Assembly: GCA_020426575.1 (NCBI GenBank)
Contig: JAGQPT010000125.1
Location: forward strand, 1 to 35,872
Origin: Planctomycetales bacterium
GTDB taxonomy: Bacteria > Planctomycetota > Planctomycetia > Pirellulales > JAEUIK01
Length of the DNA stretch: 35,872 nt
Direction: 5' to 3'
The position numbers were made by a program, and so were the translations under genes. A model generated the notes under the pieces. The model did not search any database. It saw only the letters and a program-made list of their open reading frames with translations, and was not told the origin of the DNA. The number at the start of each line of letters is the position of its first letter. Position 1 is the stretch's first letter. This document shows, piece after piece, positions 7,664-17,100 of the stretch.

Positions 7664-8965
7664 GTGAGACAGACCCTCTTTTACATCCCCAGTGAGATCG
7701 CCGGCGTGAAACTCTTCGGCGTCGGTTGGCTGTTGGGTCTGTGGGCCATTGTCTCGGCCGTCATACTCGTGCGGCAGATTCGCCGCTCGGGCTTCGGCAG
7801 CGAAACCACAAGCTATCTCCCGTTGATTGCACTCGTCGGCGCCGCGATTGTCTGGTTCATGCCAATGGCAGAAACGCCGGCCGGCTTTCCGATTCGTGGC
7901 TACGGCACGATGCTCTTCCTGGCTGTCGTGCTCAGTGTGGCACTGGCGGCCTATCGGGCAGGGCGCATGGGGATCGACCCGGATATTATCTATTCGCTCA
8001 GTTTCTGGCTGGTGGTGTCCGGAATCATCGGTGCCCGCGCGTTTTTTGTCATCCAGTACTGGAACGAGTTCCGCAGTGATTCGCTCGCTGAGACAATGAC
8101 CCACGTCGTCAATTTCTCCCGAGGCGGGCTGGTCGTGTACGGAGGTGTGCTCGCCGGTGCGGTGGTCACCGTGGTCTATCTGAAGCGGCATCGTCTGCCG
8201 GCCTTGGCGCTCTGCGACCTGATGGCTCCCAGTGTGGCGCTCGGCCTGGGGTTGGGACGGCTCGGTTGTTTTCTCAACGGTTGCTGCTACGGCGGACCGG
8301 CTGACGTCGCCTGGGCGGTGCAGTTCCCCGAGGGAAGCCCGCCGTACGTCAACCAGATCGAAACCGGCGCGCTACCGATCGACGGGATCATGCTGGCCAA
8401 GTCGGGCGCACCGGTCATCGAGCAGGTTGTGCCGGATTCGCCCGCCGCGGTGGCCGGTGTGACGATCGGCCAAACAATTGAGCGTGTCGGCAACTACCCC
8501 GTGAAGACCGCCGACGATGCGCGTTTCGCGCTCAGTGGCGCGTGGATCGACTCGTTGGCTGGTGGCAAACCGCTTTCGCTGACCCTGGCCGGCCGCAGTA
8601 GCGCATTGAGCTGGCAACCGCGAGTTGGGACGCGGCATAGCCTGCCGGTGCATCCCACTCAGTTGTACAGCGCAACGACGGGCGTGCTGCTTTGCTTGTT
8701 TCTGCTGGCGATCTATCCATACCGACGCCGCGACGGCGAAGTGCTCGCCTGGCTGATGATCCTGCAGCCGATCGGCCGTTTTCTCCTGGAAACGATCCGA
8801 GTGGACGAGCTCGGTCAGTTTGGCACGTCGCTTTCGATTTCGCAGTGGGTCAGCCTCGGCCTGCTCGCTGGTGGTGTGGCGTTATGGCTGTACCTCAACC
8901 AACGGCCCGCCGGCAGCGTACTACCGATGACCGGAACTCCAGACCCGCGACGGTTGGCCGCTTGA
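7664..8965 (+). CDS. lgt: Prolipoprotein diacylglyceryl transferase with inserted PDZ domain
   Basis: Lgt transfers diacylglycerol from phosphatidylglycerol to the lipobox Cys of prolipoproteins in the cytoplasmic membrane. With the GTG start at 7664 (GGGGAAG about 8 bases upstream) the protein has 433 residues against about 290 usually. A longer frame starts at a GTG at 7604 but adds an unconserved tail. The signature GLGLGRLGCFLNGCCYG (194-210, Arg199 being the conserved Arg), RGGLVVYGGVLAG (153-165) and the late HPTQLY (330-335) are intact. The extra length has two sources: additional N-terminal hydrophobic helices (about 20-66), and about 100 residues between QFPEGSP and HPTQLY. That insert carries a PDZ-like core (about 248-310: APVIEQVVPDSPAAVAGV, then IGQTIERVGNYPV). 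In the family this segment is a periplasmic-side loop. The window encodes at least one lipoprotein substrate, at 26207. Confidence 0.93.
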   Translation: MRQTLFYIPSEIAGVKLFGVGWLLGLWAIVSAVILVRQIRRSGFGSETTSYLPLIALVGAAIVWFMPMAETPAGFPIRGYGTMLFLAVVLSVALAAYRAGRMGIDPDIIYSLSFWLVVSGIIGARAFFVIQYWNEFRSDSLAETMTHVVNFSRGGLVVYGGVLAGAVVTVVYLKRHRLPALALCDLMAPSVALGLGLGRLGCFLNGCCYGGPADVAWAVQFPEGSPPYVNQIETGALPIDGIMLAKSGAPVIEQVVPDSPAAVAGVTIGQTIERVGNYPVKTADDARFALSGAWIDSLAGGKPLSLTLAGRSSALSWQPRVGTRHSLPVHPTQLYSATTGVLLCLFLLAIYPYRRRDGEVLAWLMILQPIGRFLLETIRVDELGQFGTSLSISQWVSLGLLAGGVALWLYLNQRPAGSVLPMTGTPDPRRLAA

Positions 8966-9095
8966 GGTCGTGCTCGTCGGATCCGGCGGGTGCCGACAAT
9001 GGCAAACGCAAGTGATTGCGGGGTAATGGATTGAGCCAAACGATCCCTCATGACCAATGGGGTACGGCCCTCGGATTCGTCCTCAGGGATTGCGT

Positions 9096-9124
9096 GGAAC
9101 GATTCACCGCCGCACCGCATCTAA
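9096..9124 (+). promoter_or_regulatory. Sigma-E-like (ECF) promoter upstream of the sigma factor gene
   Basis: GGAACGA (9096-9102), 16 bases, then ATCTAA (9119-9124). This is close to the E. coli sigma-E consensus GGAACTT-N16-GTCTAA, spacing included. The -10 element ends 16 bases before the GTG start of the ECF sigma factor gene at 9141. This suggests autoregulation with a very short leader. It is a match by eye only. Confidence 0.45.
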
Positions 9125-9140
9125 TTTGTAGCAACGATCC

Positions 9141-9713
9141 GTGAACGACGACGCCTTGTTGATCGCGCAAACGCTCGACGGCGAAAGCAACGCTTTCGGT
9201 CGGCTCGTGCGTCGTTACCAGGACCGCCTGTTCGGCACGATGGCGCACCTGACTGGCTGCCCCGAAGAGGCCGAGGATGTCGTGCAGGAGGCGTTTGTGC
9301 AGGCGTTTGTCCGACTGGAGACGTTCGGCGGTCGTTCGAGTTTTTACACCTGGTTGTACCGCATTGCCTTTAACGTCTCGGCAAGCCGACAACGACGCCG
9401 ACGGCCACGGGTGTCGTTGGACGAACTGGGCGAAACGCGCGGCCTCGACCCGGTGGCCGACGGAGCCCGCCCTGAAGCGGCCCTCGACGCCGACGAGCGC
9501 GCGGCGCTGGTGCACCGGGCATTGGAAACCCTGAGTGAAGAACACCGCGCCGTGCTCGTACTCCGCGAAATGGAAGACTGCGACTACGAAACCATCGCCG
9601 AGGTGCTCGAAATTCCGGTCGGCACGGTCCGCAGCCGGTTGTCACGGGCACGGAGCCAGTTGCGCGACCGACTGCGTGACGTCCTGGCGCCGGACTCGAG
9701 ATCCGAGGCATAA
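9141..9713 (+). CDS. ECF-type RNA polymerase sigma factor (RpoE-like)
   Basis: This 190-residue sigma-70 family protein has only regions 2 and 4. Region 2 (about 15-85) includes LVRRYQDRLFG, EEAEDVVQEAFVQAF and SFYTWLYRIAFN. Region 4 (about 115-175) includes LSEEHRAVLVLREMEDCDYE and the helix-turn-helix IAEVLEIPVGTVRSRLSRAR. The start is GTG; an in-frame TAG 10 bases upstream rules out a longer form, and no Shine-Dalgarno is visible. A sigma-E-like promoter sits directly upstream. The gene 88 bp downstream encodes a membrane anti-sigma-like protein, the usual partner arrangement. The inducing signal cannot be read from the sequence. Confidence 0.95.
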   Translation: MNDDALLIAQTLDGESNAFGRLVRRYQDRLFGTMAHLTGCPEEAEDVVQEAFVQAFVRLETFGGRSSFYTWLYRIAFNVSASRQRRRRPRVSLDELGETRGLDPVADGARPEAALDADERAALVHRALETLSEEHRAVLVLREMEDCDYETIAEVLEIPVGTVRSRLSRARSQLRDRLRDVLAPDSRSEA

Positions 9714-9801
9714 ACCGACTGCGATAACGTTACTTTAAAGTCCCACCTCCCCGAACGCCTCGGCGCGTCACATCCAGGGTCGCGCCGCCCACACGACCCC
9801 G

Positions 9802-12114
9802 ATGAACGAAGCCGAACGAGAACTGATCAGCGCCCACTTCGACGGTGAACTCGATGAGCCGCGCCGCGCGGAGGCTGAGCGACTACTGGCCGACGACGTA
9901 GAGTGTCGCCGCTGGTGGGACGAGTTGGCGGCGCTGCGCGACACCTTGCGCTCGCTGCCTGCATCGTCGCTGGACGACGATCTGGCGGACCGTGTGCTGC
10001 GACAAGCCGAGCGAGCGATGTTCACCGTGGATGCGCCGGCGGTTGCCGCTCGCTCGCAACGTTCGGTGCCTCGGCACTTGGCGGCCGCCCGAGGTGACGA
10101 TGAACCGGGGGGCACCGTACATGCAGACGTCGCGCCACGAACAGGCTGGTTCACTGAACAACGCGTCTTGTTGGGCACGGTAGCCACGTTGGCCGCGCTG
10201 TTGCTGGTGGTTGTTCTCGTACGACGCGACACCGAAGACACCGTCGCGCTGGTCACAAAGAAAGACGGAGCTGAGCAAGATCGGTTGGCAACGCCAGCCA
10301 ACGATGCCGCGGCCAGTGCCGCCGTGCCCGCTGAAGCGCTTGCAAATGATGGGGAAGCCGCCGAGACGCGTGGTGCAACAGCCCGCACTCGCAGCGAGCT
10401 CAGACCGATGTCCAAGGGGGGCGCGGGTGAGGCGAACCCAGGCATTGCCAGTGATGGGCCGATGCGATCTCGGGCCGCCGGGGTGGCGACGACGGGTGCC
10501 CCCGCGGATGACGATACTTTGAATGCCCACGATGATCGCGGACAAGCGGCCAGTCCTTCCCCTAGTGCCACTGGAGGCGCCCGCTACAGCAAAGGGGGTT
10601 ATGGCGGGGCCGGTTACGGCGGTGATGGATACGGCTACAGCGGGGCGTACTACGGTAACTTGCCTGGCGCCAACGCCGGTTCGAGCCCCGAAGAACTAGG
10701 CCGGCGTTTGGCCGTCGAGGCCGCTCAGCGCCCCGTGTACGTCGTCGAAGTCGATGTACCGCCAGGTCCGTTGGGCGATGAACGGCTCAACACGGTGCTG
10801 GCCAATCAAATGGTGGTGACGGCGCAGTCGAATTCGGCCGCTTCGCCCCAACCAGCGCGCGCTGATGTCGACGTGTTCAGTCTCGACCTCGATGTGCAGA
10901 CGGCGGCTGAGGACGCATCACAACGCGACGCGAAAGAAGTTGCGGACGACTCGTCGCTCCGCTATTACTACGCCGAGATGACGCCGCAACAGCTTCAAGC
11001 GGCCGTCACCGACTTGAAGTCATCGAGTGACGTCTTCCGCAACGTGGCGATGCTCGACGTCGCCTCGAACCGCCTCGACGTCAATTCGCTCGGCAGGGAC
11101 GCCCCACCCGCGTCGGTCGAGGTCAGGGCGCAACGAACACGGGATGAAGTCAGTGATCGGTCAGAACAAGTCGCACAGAGCCTTGATTCCCGTGCATACG
11201 ACGAATCCGCCGCCTCGTCTGCACAGATTGCCGGCGATTTCGCGGCACCCACGACGCTCCAACAATCTGAAATCGTCACTCCGCTCAATCAGGGTGCCGT
11301 CGTGCGTCTTGGTCGTTCGCAACTGTCCCGCTCGAACGGCGAAGTCGCACTGCGGGCTCAGCTCCCATCCCTGGCCCAGGGGCGAAACTCCGAACTCTAC
11401 AGCGAATTGGCGCATGACGCCAAGCTGGCCGACACAGACGCTTCGCCATCCCCGACAGACGCAACCTTCACGGCCGACGCCGACGTGCAGCGTGCCATCA
11501 CGGAGGGCCAACAAGCGATTTCCCAGTGGCGGGCCGCCAATGTGCTCCAGGAAACGGCGAATCAACCCGGTTTCGGCGGCGCAGCGGGACAAGCTGGTGA
11601 TTTGATGATTCAGCAGGTGCTGCCCGAGCAGTCGGCAGCCAAGAGCGGCCCCACGACGAACGACGCCCTTTCGGAAGTGAACGGCTCGGCCACGCCGGAC
11701 GCGCCTTTGCCGTCCCCCCGACGACGTGCAGCCGGCAACGCTCCCAATGAAGCGCTCGCGCGTTCACAACAGCCGGCGACGCCGGCGCCGTTCGCTGCGG
11801 CACCGTCGGACTCGGCATCGAACGCTGCGGCATCGGGCGATGAATTGATTGGCACGCTGTTCGTACTCCGCGTTGCAACCCAACCGCTCGACGGCGATCG
11901 CGACAAACGCACCACAGCTGAGCAGCGCGATGCCTCTTCGGCCGAAAGCAACAAAACCAGCGGCGATGAGAACGTCCGACAAGCGGCACCGCCGGAAGCC
12001 CAGCCGAAAGACGTAGCAACCCAACCCACTCCGCACGAACGTGAAGAATCGGACGAGGCGGCCACCGAGGATGATGCGCCGGTCGAAGCGCAGTCGGAGT
12101 CACACGACGAATAA
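9802..12114 (+). CDS. Very long single-pass membrane anti-sigma factor
   Basis: A 770-residue protein directly behind the ECF sigma gene. Residues 1-75 form a helical anti-sigma-like head (ERELISAHFDGELDEPRRAE, then a WWDEL helix). The Cys/His set of zinc-binding anti-sigma domains is missing; C35 is the only Cys there. One transmembrane helix lies at about 122-141 (VLLGTVATLAALLLVVVLV), giving a cytoplasmic head and a periplasmic tail of over 600 residues. The tail contains a Gly/Tyr-rich patch (about 267-291: GGYGGAGYGGDGYGY), a folded-looking part (about 310-425: RPVYVVEVDVPPGPLGDERL, then YYYAEMTPQQLQAAVTDLK), and long Ala/Ser/Gln/Glu-rich stretches. The role, holding the sigma factor until an envelope signal arrives, is inferred from gene order and the head domain. 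Regulated proteolysis or direct sensing by the tail are both possible. Confidence 0.8.
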   Translation: MNEAERELISAHFDGELDEPRRAEAERLLADDVECRRWWDELAALRDTLRSLPASSLDDDLADRVLRQAERAMFTVDAPAVAARSQRSVPRHLAAARGDDEPGGTVHADVAPRTGWFTEQRVLLGTVATLAALLLVVVLVRRDTEDTVALVTKKDGAEQDRLATPANDAAASAAVPAEALANDGEAAETRGATARTRSELRPMSKGGAGEANPGIASDGPMRSRAAGVATTGAPADDDTLNAHDDRGQAASPSPSATGGARYSKGGYGGAGYGGDGYGYSGAYYGNLPGANAGSSPEELGRRLAVEAAQRPVYVVEVDVPPGPLGDERLNTVLANQMVVTAQSNSAASPQPARADVDVFSLDLDVQTAAEDASQRDAKEVADDSSLRYYYAEMTPQQLQAAVTDLKSSSDVFRNVAMLDVASNRLDVNSLGRDAPPASVEVRAQRTRDEVSDRSEQVAQSLDSRAYDESAASSAQIAGDFAAPTTLQQSEIVTPLNQGAVVRLGRSQLSRSNGEVALRAQLPSLAQGRNSELYSELAHDAKLADTDASPSPTDATFTADADVQRAITEGQQAISQWRAANVLQETANQPGFGGAAGQAGDLMIQQVLPEQSAAKSGPTTNDALSEVNGSATPDAPLPSPRRRAAGNAPNEALARSQQPATPAPFAAAPSDSASNAAASGDELIGTLFVLRVATQPLDGDRDKRTTAEQRDASSAESNKTSGDENVRQAAPPEAQPKDVATQPTPHEREESDEAATEDDAPVEAQSESHDE

Positions 12115-12224
12115 CGCATGCACTGATCGCGAGAGTAAAAGTCGTGTACGTGAAGTATGTAGCAACTGGAGGGAGCGTGCCCCCTGGAAAACACACGCCG
12201 ATTGGCTAAACTTCGACGATGCGT

Positions 12225-12241
12225 GTCGGCCGCTGGCCGAC
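12225..12241 (+). terminator. Hairpin between the anti-sigma and CDGSH genes
   Basis: A perfect 7-bp stem, GTCGGCC / GGCCGAC, with a 3-nt loop lies 110 bp after the anti-sigma stop. It is not followed by a T tract, so it may be a pause or processing site rather than a true terminator. Confidence 0.2.
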
Positions 12242-12300
12242 CTATAGCCCCCACGCTGGTCGCCCCGAGCGCACCACGCACGCCCCAGTGAGGACCAAGC

Positions 12301-12525
12301 ATGGCCGACGTGAAGATCACTTGCCGTAACAACGGGCCGTTTCTTGTCGAGGGATCGTTCGAGGTGGTCGACGCCGACGGCAATGCGTTTCCGCTCAATC
12401 CCGACAAACCGGCGATTGCGCTTTGTCGCTGCGGTGCTTCGGAAAATAGGCCGTTTTGTGACGGTTCGCACCGGACGATTGGTTTTGACGCCGCCGAAAA
12501 GGCGCCCGCTTCCGAAGGGGCGTAA
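12301..12525 (+). CDS. CDGSH iron-sulfur domain protein
   Basis: A 74-residue protein that is essentially one CDGSH domain. The ligands of the redox-active 2Fe-2S cluster are all there: C42 and C44 (CRCG), C53 and H57 (PFCDGSH), with the expected C-x-C-x8-C-x3-H spacing. The N-terminal half (about 4-40, IKCxNNGPFLVEG-like, then NPDKPAIAL) matches the strand region of bacterial stand-alone CDGSH proteins. Members carry electrons or transfer clusters; this one has no membrane anchor and should be cytoplasmic. GAGG seven bases before the ATG is a good ribosome binding site. Neighbours give no clue to a partner. Confidence 0.95.
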   Translation: MADVKITCRNNGPFLVEGSFEVVDADGNAFPLNPDKPAIALCRCGASENRPFCDGSHRTIGFDAAEKAPASEGA

Positions 12526-12885
12526 ATTCTGGGCATCGCGAGGCGAAAACTCATTCCGCGCGCTTTTTGTCTTCCGCTGCGCGACATGTTTTCCACCGTC
12601 ACCGCATGCCGTCGCTGCACACGCATCTGTGATGGCGTGCGTCGAAACGGCGGCAATTTCCCCGCGCCAATCGGACGTCGCGGCGCAACTTGGTGCGCAC
12701 TGCTGGTTGCCCGCGCGGCGCTGATCTAGAATTCGGGCTGCGCGCACCTGATGCCTGTTGACGGCCGGGGTGCTTCGCCATATTCGGCTCCGCCGCGGTG
12801 GCCCAGTTCACGACAGGTGCCCAAGTGCTGCTGCGGGTGCGGCAGCATCGGTAAGAGCGTTTTTTTCACCCCAGATGGAACTGAG
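12526..12885. other. Intergenic region
   Basis: In 360 bases I see no gene. A -10-like TAGAAT lies at 12727-12732 without a good -35 at proper distance. A seven-T run at 12860-12866 lies just ahead of the next start codon, and a small stem (TGCTGC / GCAGCA around 12826-12846) precedes it, but the two are too far apart for a clear terminator. Confidence 0.3.
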
Positions 12886-13773
12886 ATGTCAGAACAGGCA
12901 GCTTCACGCGCCGCAGAAACCGATGAGCACGGCACCGCCCATCTCGAGGCGACCTGTGGCGAATACGTCGGCCGTTGGAATCGACTCGTCAGCACGACCA
13001 ATTGGGAAAAGGGCCGCATCATTAACGAGTGGCGCACTGCGCTCGAAGACGATGGAGCGGCCGCTCAGGAGTACTCCGACGAAGCCTGGAGCCGACGGGT
13101 CGGTGGGGTGAGCAGCCAGCACGTCGGTCGGCTGCGCCGCGTCGCCCAGCGCTTCGGCGAGGTGCGCGAGCAATACGAGGGATTGTATTGGAGTCACTTC
13201 CTGGCGGCCCTTGACTGGCCCGACGCGGAGATGTGGCTCGAAGGAGCGGTCGGCAACGGCTGGTCGGTCTCGCAAACCCGCTTGCAACGTTGGGAGGCGG
13301 TAGGCGCACCGGCGTCGCAAAGGCCGCGCGATGAAGACGTGATCGCTACCGAACTGGACGAAGACGCCACGGCGGCCCTATTTGCTGGCACCCTGCGGGA
13401 GGGTGAACAGGACGCCCCCTTCGTTGTCGATGACACATCAACAACGGTTCATCCGACGGACCAATCGGGGGATTCGCCAGCGGCTCCTTTGCGACGGAGC
13501 GACAGATCGGACAATGAGGTGGTAAACGGACTTCTTGAGGCCGACTCATCGGACACCGATTTCGCGCCACCGCCGCACGGCGCTCCAACGCCCCAACCGT
13601 ATCGAGCGTTCGAGCAGTTGGGCGAGCTTCCCGAAGACCTTTTCGACGCCCTGGAAACCTTCAAATTGGCGATTCTCCGCCACAAAATGGCCGGCTGGTC
13701 CGACGTCTCTGCCGACGACGTGCTCGACGTGCTCGACGCGTTGCGGCAGTTGGTCCTGGCACCAAGTGAGTGA
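12886..13773 (+). CDS. Conserved-looking protein of unknown function with helix-turn-helix-like core
   Basis: A 295-residue protein. I chose the ATG at 12886 (MSEQAASRAA) over an upstream in-frame ATG at 12751, because the extra 45 residues are Pro/Cys-rich and look untranslated. Residues 20-140 look folded: NWEKGRIINEWRTAL (39-53), SSQHVGRLRRVAQRFGEV (76-93), YWSHFLAALDWPDAEMWLE (101-119), GWSVSQTRLQRWE (125-137). The order 'extended helix, SxxxVxRLRRV helix, SHF..., GWSVSQ' faintly recalls DNA-associated families such as DUF3102 and the DUF1016 N-terminal domain; this is a weak analogy. A Ser/Pro/Asp-rich linker follows (about 145-240), then a helical end (about 247-291). No signal peptide. 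It could be a DNA-binding or regulatory protein; the function is unknown. Confidence 0.75.
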   Translation: MSEQAASRAAETDEHGTAHLEATCGEYVGRWNRLVSTTNWEKGRIINEWRTALEDDGAAAQEYSDEAWSRRVGGVSSQHVGRLRRVAQRFGEVREQYEGLYWSHFLAALDWPDAEMWLEGAVGNGWSVSQTRLQRWEAVGAPASQRPRDEDVIATELDEDATAALFAGTLREGEQDAPFVVDDTSTTVHPTDQSGDSPAAPLRRSDRSDNEVVNGLLEADSSDTDFAPPPHGAPTPQPYRAFEQLGELPEDLFDALETFKLAILRHKMAGWSDVSADDVLDVLDALRQLVLAPSE

Positions 13774-14144
13774 CGGCTGACGGCCCGTGCGAGGTAGTAT
13801 CCCGCCGATATTATGCGCCTTCCCGGCATTTTTGTTTGACTCGCGTGTAGTCTCTGGATAATTTCGGAGAATCGGGTCGTGTCGTTTGCGCGGCCTAATC
13901 GGGCCAAGAAATCGATGGTCCTGGCGCCTCCAGTGCGGATGATCCGCTGACTCGGCGAACGCTGTGGCGTCGTCGCGTCCTTGAATTTTGCTCGGCGCGA
14001 GGCCCCTCCAGAGACCCAATCGGAACATACACGCAGGGCAACTCCCCGTCAGGCGGCTGCGAAGCTCACCACTAACGCAGGTCAATGCGCGCGCAATCCA
14101 CGCGCGTGAAGACCCCGCCGCGTCTAGTCAGGAGATCGAGGTAA
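13774..14144. other. Leader region of the giant repeat protein gene
   Basis: In 371 bases there is no gene. It holds the promoter-like pair at 13835-13862, then a leader of about 270 bases, unusually long, ending in AGGAG (14130-14134) ten bases before the start codon at 14145. Confidence 0.4.
13835..13862 (+). promoter_or_regulatory. Candidate housekeeping promoter of the giant repeat protein gene
   Basis: TTTGAC (13835-13840) and GATAAT (13857-13862) are separated by 16 bases in an AT-richer patch. It is the best sigma-70-like pair in the gap upstream of 14145. Support is from consensus matching only. Confidence 0.4.
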
Positions 14145-17100
14145 ATGTACCCGGACATATCCGCGAAGATATCCAGCATGTTTTCCCGCCGAGACAGCCG
14201 AGCTGGCGTGGCCAAACACCAGCGTCAGCGTCTGCATGCCGAACCGCTGGAAGATCGTCGCCTGCTCTCGCTGTCCGCCTTGACCGCGAACTCAGACGCG
14301 CAGCAGGTACTAATCGATACGGGAGGCCTAGAGGCCACGCAGCACAAGCTGGCCGCCGACTTTGACGGTGACTTCGTCGTCGCCTGGGTCTCACAAGGTG
14401 ACATCTACGCCCAACTGCTCGATCGCAACGGCGTGGTCATGCGCGACACGTTCCGCGTGAATGAAGTACCGAGCGGCGCTCTTAGTGCTCCGACCGTAGC
14501 AATGGACGCCGATGGCGACTTCGTCGTCGCCTGGCAGGGGCCCGGTCCTGAGTACGGCAGTGGCACCGACATCTACGCCAGGCGATTCAATTCGGTCGGC
14601 GTTGCACAGGGTGTCGACTTTCGCGTCAACTCGAACATCACCAATCCGCAGTTCACTCCCTCGGTCGCAATGGACGTAGTGGGCGACTTCGTGGTGACGT
14701 GGGCCAATCAGGGGCAAGACGCGAGTTTCTTCAACCACGTCAGCGCGCAACGGTATGATCGGTTCGGCAACCCGGTTGGCGCCGAATTCGTCGTCAATTC
14801 CCCCACCACGGAGATACACCGCAATCCCGACATTGACCTGGGCCGTGATGGCCGATTTGTCATTACGTGGGAACGAGGCCCCGACGTATACGCAAAACTC
14901 TACAACGCCGACGCGACGCTCATCCGCGACGAGTGGCAAATCGTGCCCAACCCTGCTTCCGATGGAACTGAATGGGTGACTTCGCAACCATCCGTCGACT
15001 TCGACTCGGCCGGCAACTTCTTCGTCGCCTACACCCGTGGTTCCTTTGACGTCGAAGACGCCGACGGTCAGTTCGCGTTTTTCTCCAACTATATGCAGGC
15101 GTTCGATGCGGCAGGAACGCTGTTGACCTTCCCCGATGATATTGGCCTGGGAATGGGGTACGAGTTCCAACTGGACAACTTGAGCATCGACCCCCAACCC
15201 AACCTGCGCCCCGATGGATTCGACGGCTTCAACGTCTTCTATGGCACGCAGACGCGCCCCACGATTTCAACCGACGCCGACGGTGACACCATCGTCGCCC
15301 AGGACGGCTACGGACAGGACGGTAGTCGGGGCTTCTTCCCCATCGCCGGCCAACAACCGGTGCTGCCGGTGGCGGGAGATCCCAACGGTGCGTTGATCGC
15401 ACAGTTCGCCGCCAGTCCGCTGCCGGGAGGCGAATTCAATGACTTCAACGTGTTGATCTCAGATTCTTATGTCAACACGAACGTCGACCACATCAACGAT
15501 GCCACGATCATCCGCGTGCAGGACGTGGACTTCGGCGACGGTTTTGGCCCGGTAATGTATGGCGGCACCTTCACGCTCGAGATGCTGGTCAGCGTTCAAA
15601 GCGCCACTCCCGGGTTCAGCACAACGATTAGCGAAGAACTGGCCGCGATCACGCTCCCCGAGAACATGAACGATTGGCCCCAAACGATTCAAGATGCGAT
15701 CCTTGCCCTCAATATCGCCAACTACGACGAAAACATGACGTACGCGAACAGTCCCGTACGCGTGTCGATCGTCACCCCGGCTTCACCCGACTTCAAAAAC
15801 GGCTTCTTCAACTTCCGCATCGACTACCAGGACGGCTGGCACGATCGCTGGATCAACTTCAACATCCTCGACAACCAGTTGGAGGCAACGGCCGAACCAC
15901 TCGACGAAGGAACCGAGCCGGCCGAACCCATGCCCGTCAACTTGATGATTGAGCATGGTTTCAAATCGGCGGGTCAGCAGATCAAGCGCTCCGACGTCGA
16001 AGGCACCTACCAGTGGAATCACCAGGTCGAAGTGCAACCCGACGGTGACTTCATCTCGGTGTGGGGTGAATTTCCGACCAACGAGCTCTATTACCGGCGT
16101 TTCGATGAGCTGACCGACACGGCCGGACCGATCGTCACCGATCTGATGACGGTAGACAATCTTTCGGTGAGTGACGGTGATTTCATCTTCGATCCGGTCC
16201 AGAAAATGACGGTCGTTTTTGACGAGCAGATGGCCGCCTCGACGGTACAAAACCCGGCAAACTGGGCCATCAATCGTCTCGACGGCGATTCACCCCAGCA
16301 GATCTACGGCGGCATCACAAAGATCGAGTACGGCTTGAACAAGTCATTCGAGCTGGGGCTCAGTCCGACTCCCACGAATAAGTGGGAAGCGGTGGTCACG
16401 TTCGACGGCAATGGCCCGCTTCCCGGCGTCACACCGCTCCAAGACGGCGTCTACGAACTTGTGGGCACAACAGCGCTGCGTGACAGGTCGCTCAACGCGC
16501 TGGCCCGCACTGGTTTCGTGCCGGCGGGCGAACAATTCGCCCGCGGGTTCCGGGTCCAGCTACCCGACGGAGACGAGTCGCGCGTCAACAGCACCGTGCC
16601 GGGCAACCAAGCCACGGAGAGCCCTCAAACGATTGCCGGCGACGCGGACGGAGATTTTGCGATCGTCTGGACAAGTGATGGCCAAGACGGCGACGGGCTC
16701 GGCGTTTTTGCTCAACTGTATAACGCCGACCGCACACCACGCGGCCCGGAATTCCAGGTCAACTCGACAACGGCCGGCGATCAAGACTATCCGTCGATCG
16801 CGATGGACTCGGACGGTGACTTTGTCGTCACCTGGACGAGCTTCAACGACGAAACGCTTTGGGACATCTACGCTCAACGCTACGATTCGGGCGGCAATCC
16901 CATCGGCGACGAATTCCTCGTCAATACCGAGACCGAGAGCATCCAGCGCTATTCAACCGTGGCCCTGGACAATGACGGAGACTTTGTCATCACCTGGCAG
17001 AGTTACGGTCAGGATGAGAGTGGCTACGGCGTATACGCCCAGCGTTACTCCCGCGAGGGTTATCGCGTGGGAGGCGCCAACGAAATCCAACTGTTGACAA

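Noticed and set aside
10570-10680. Gly/Tyr-coding repeat tract as a possible DNA repeat or phase-variable site
   Set aside because: Codons vary between units (GGYGG encoded differently), so it is protein low complexity rather than a tandem DNA repeat.
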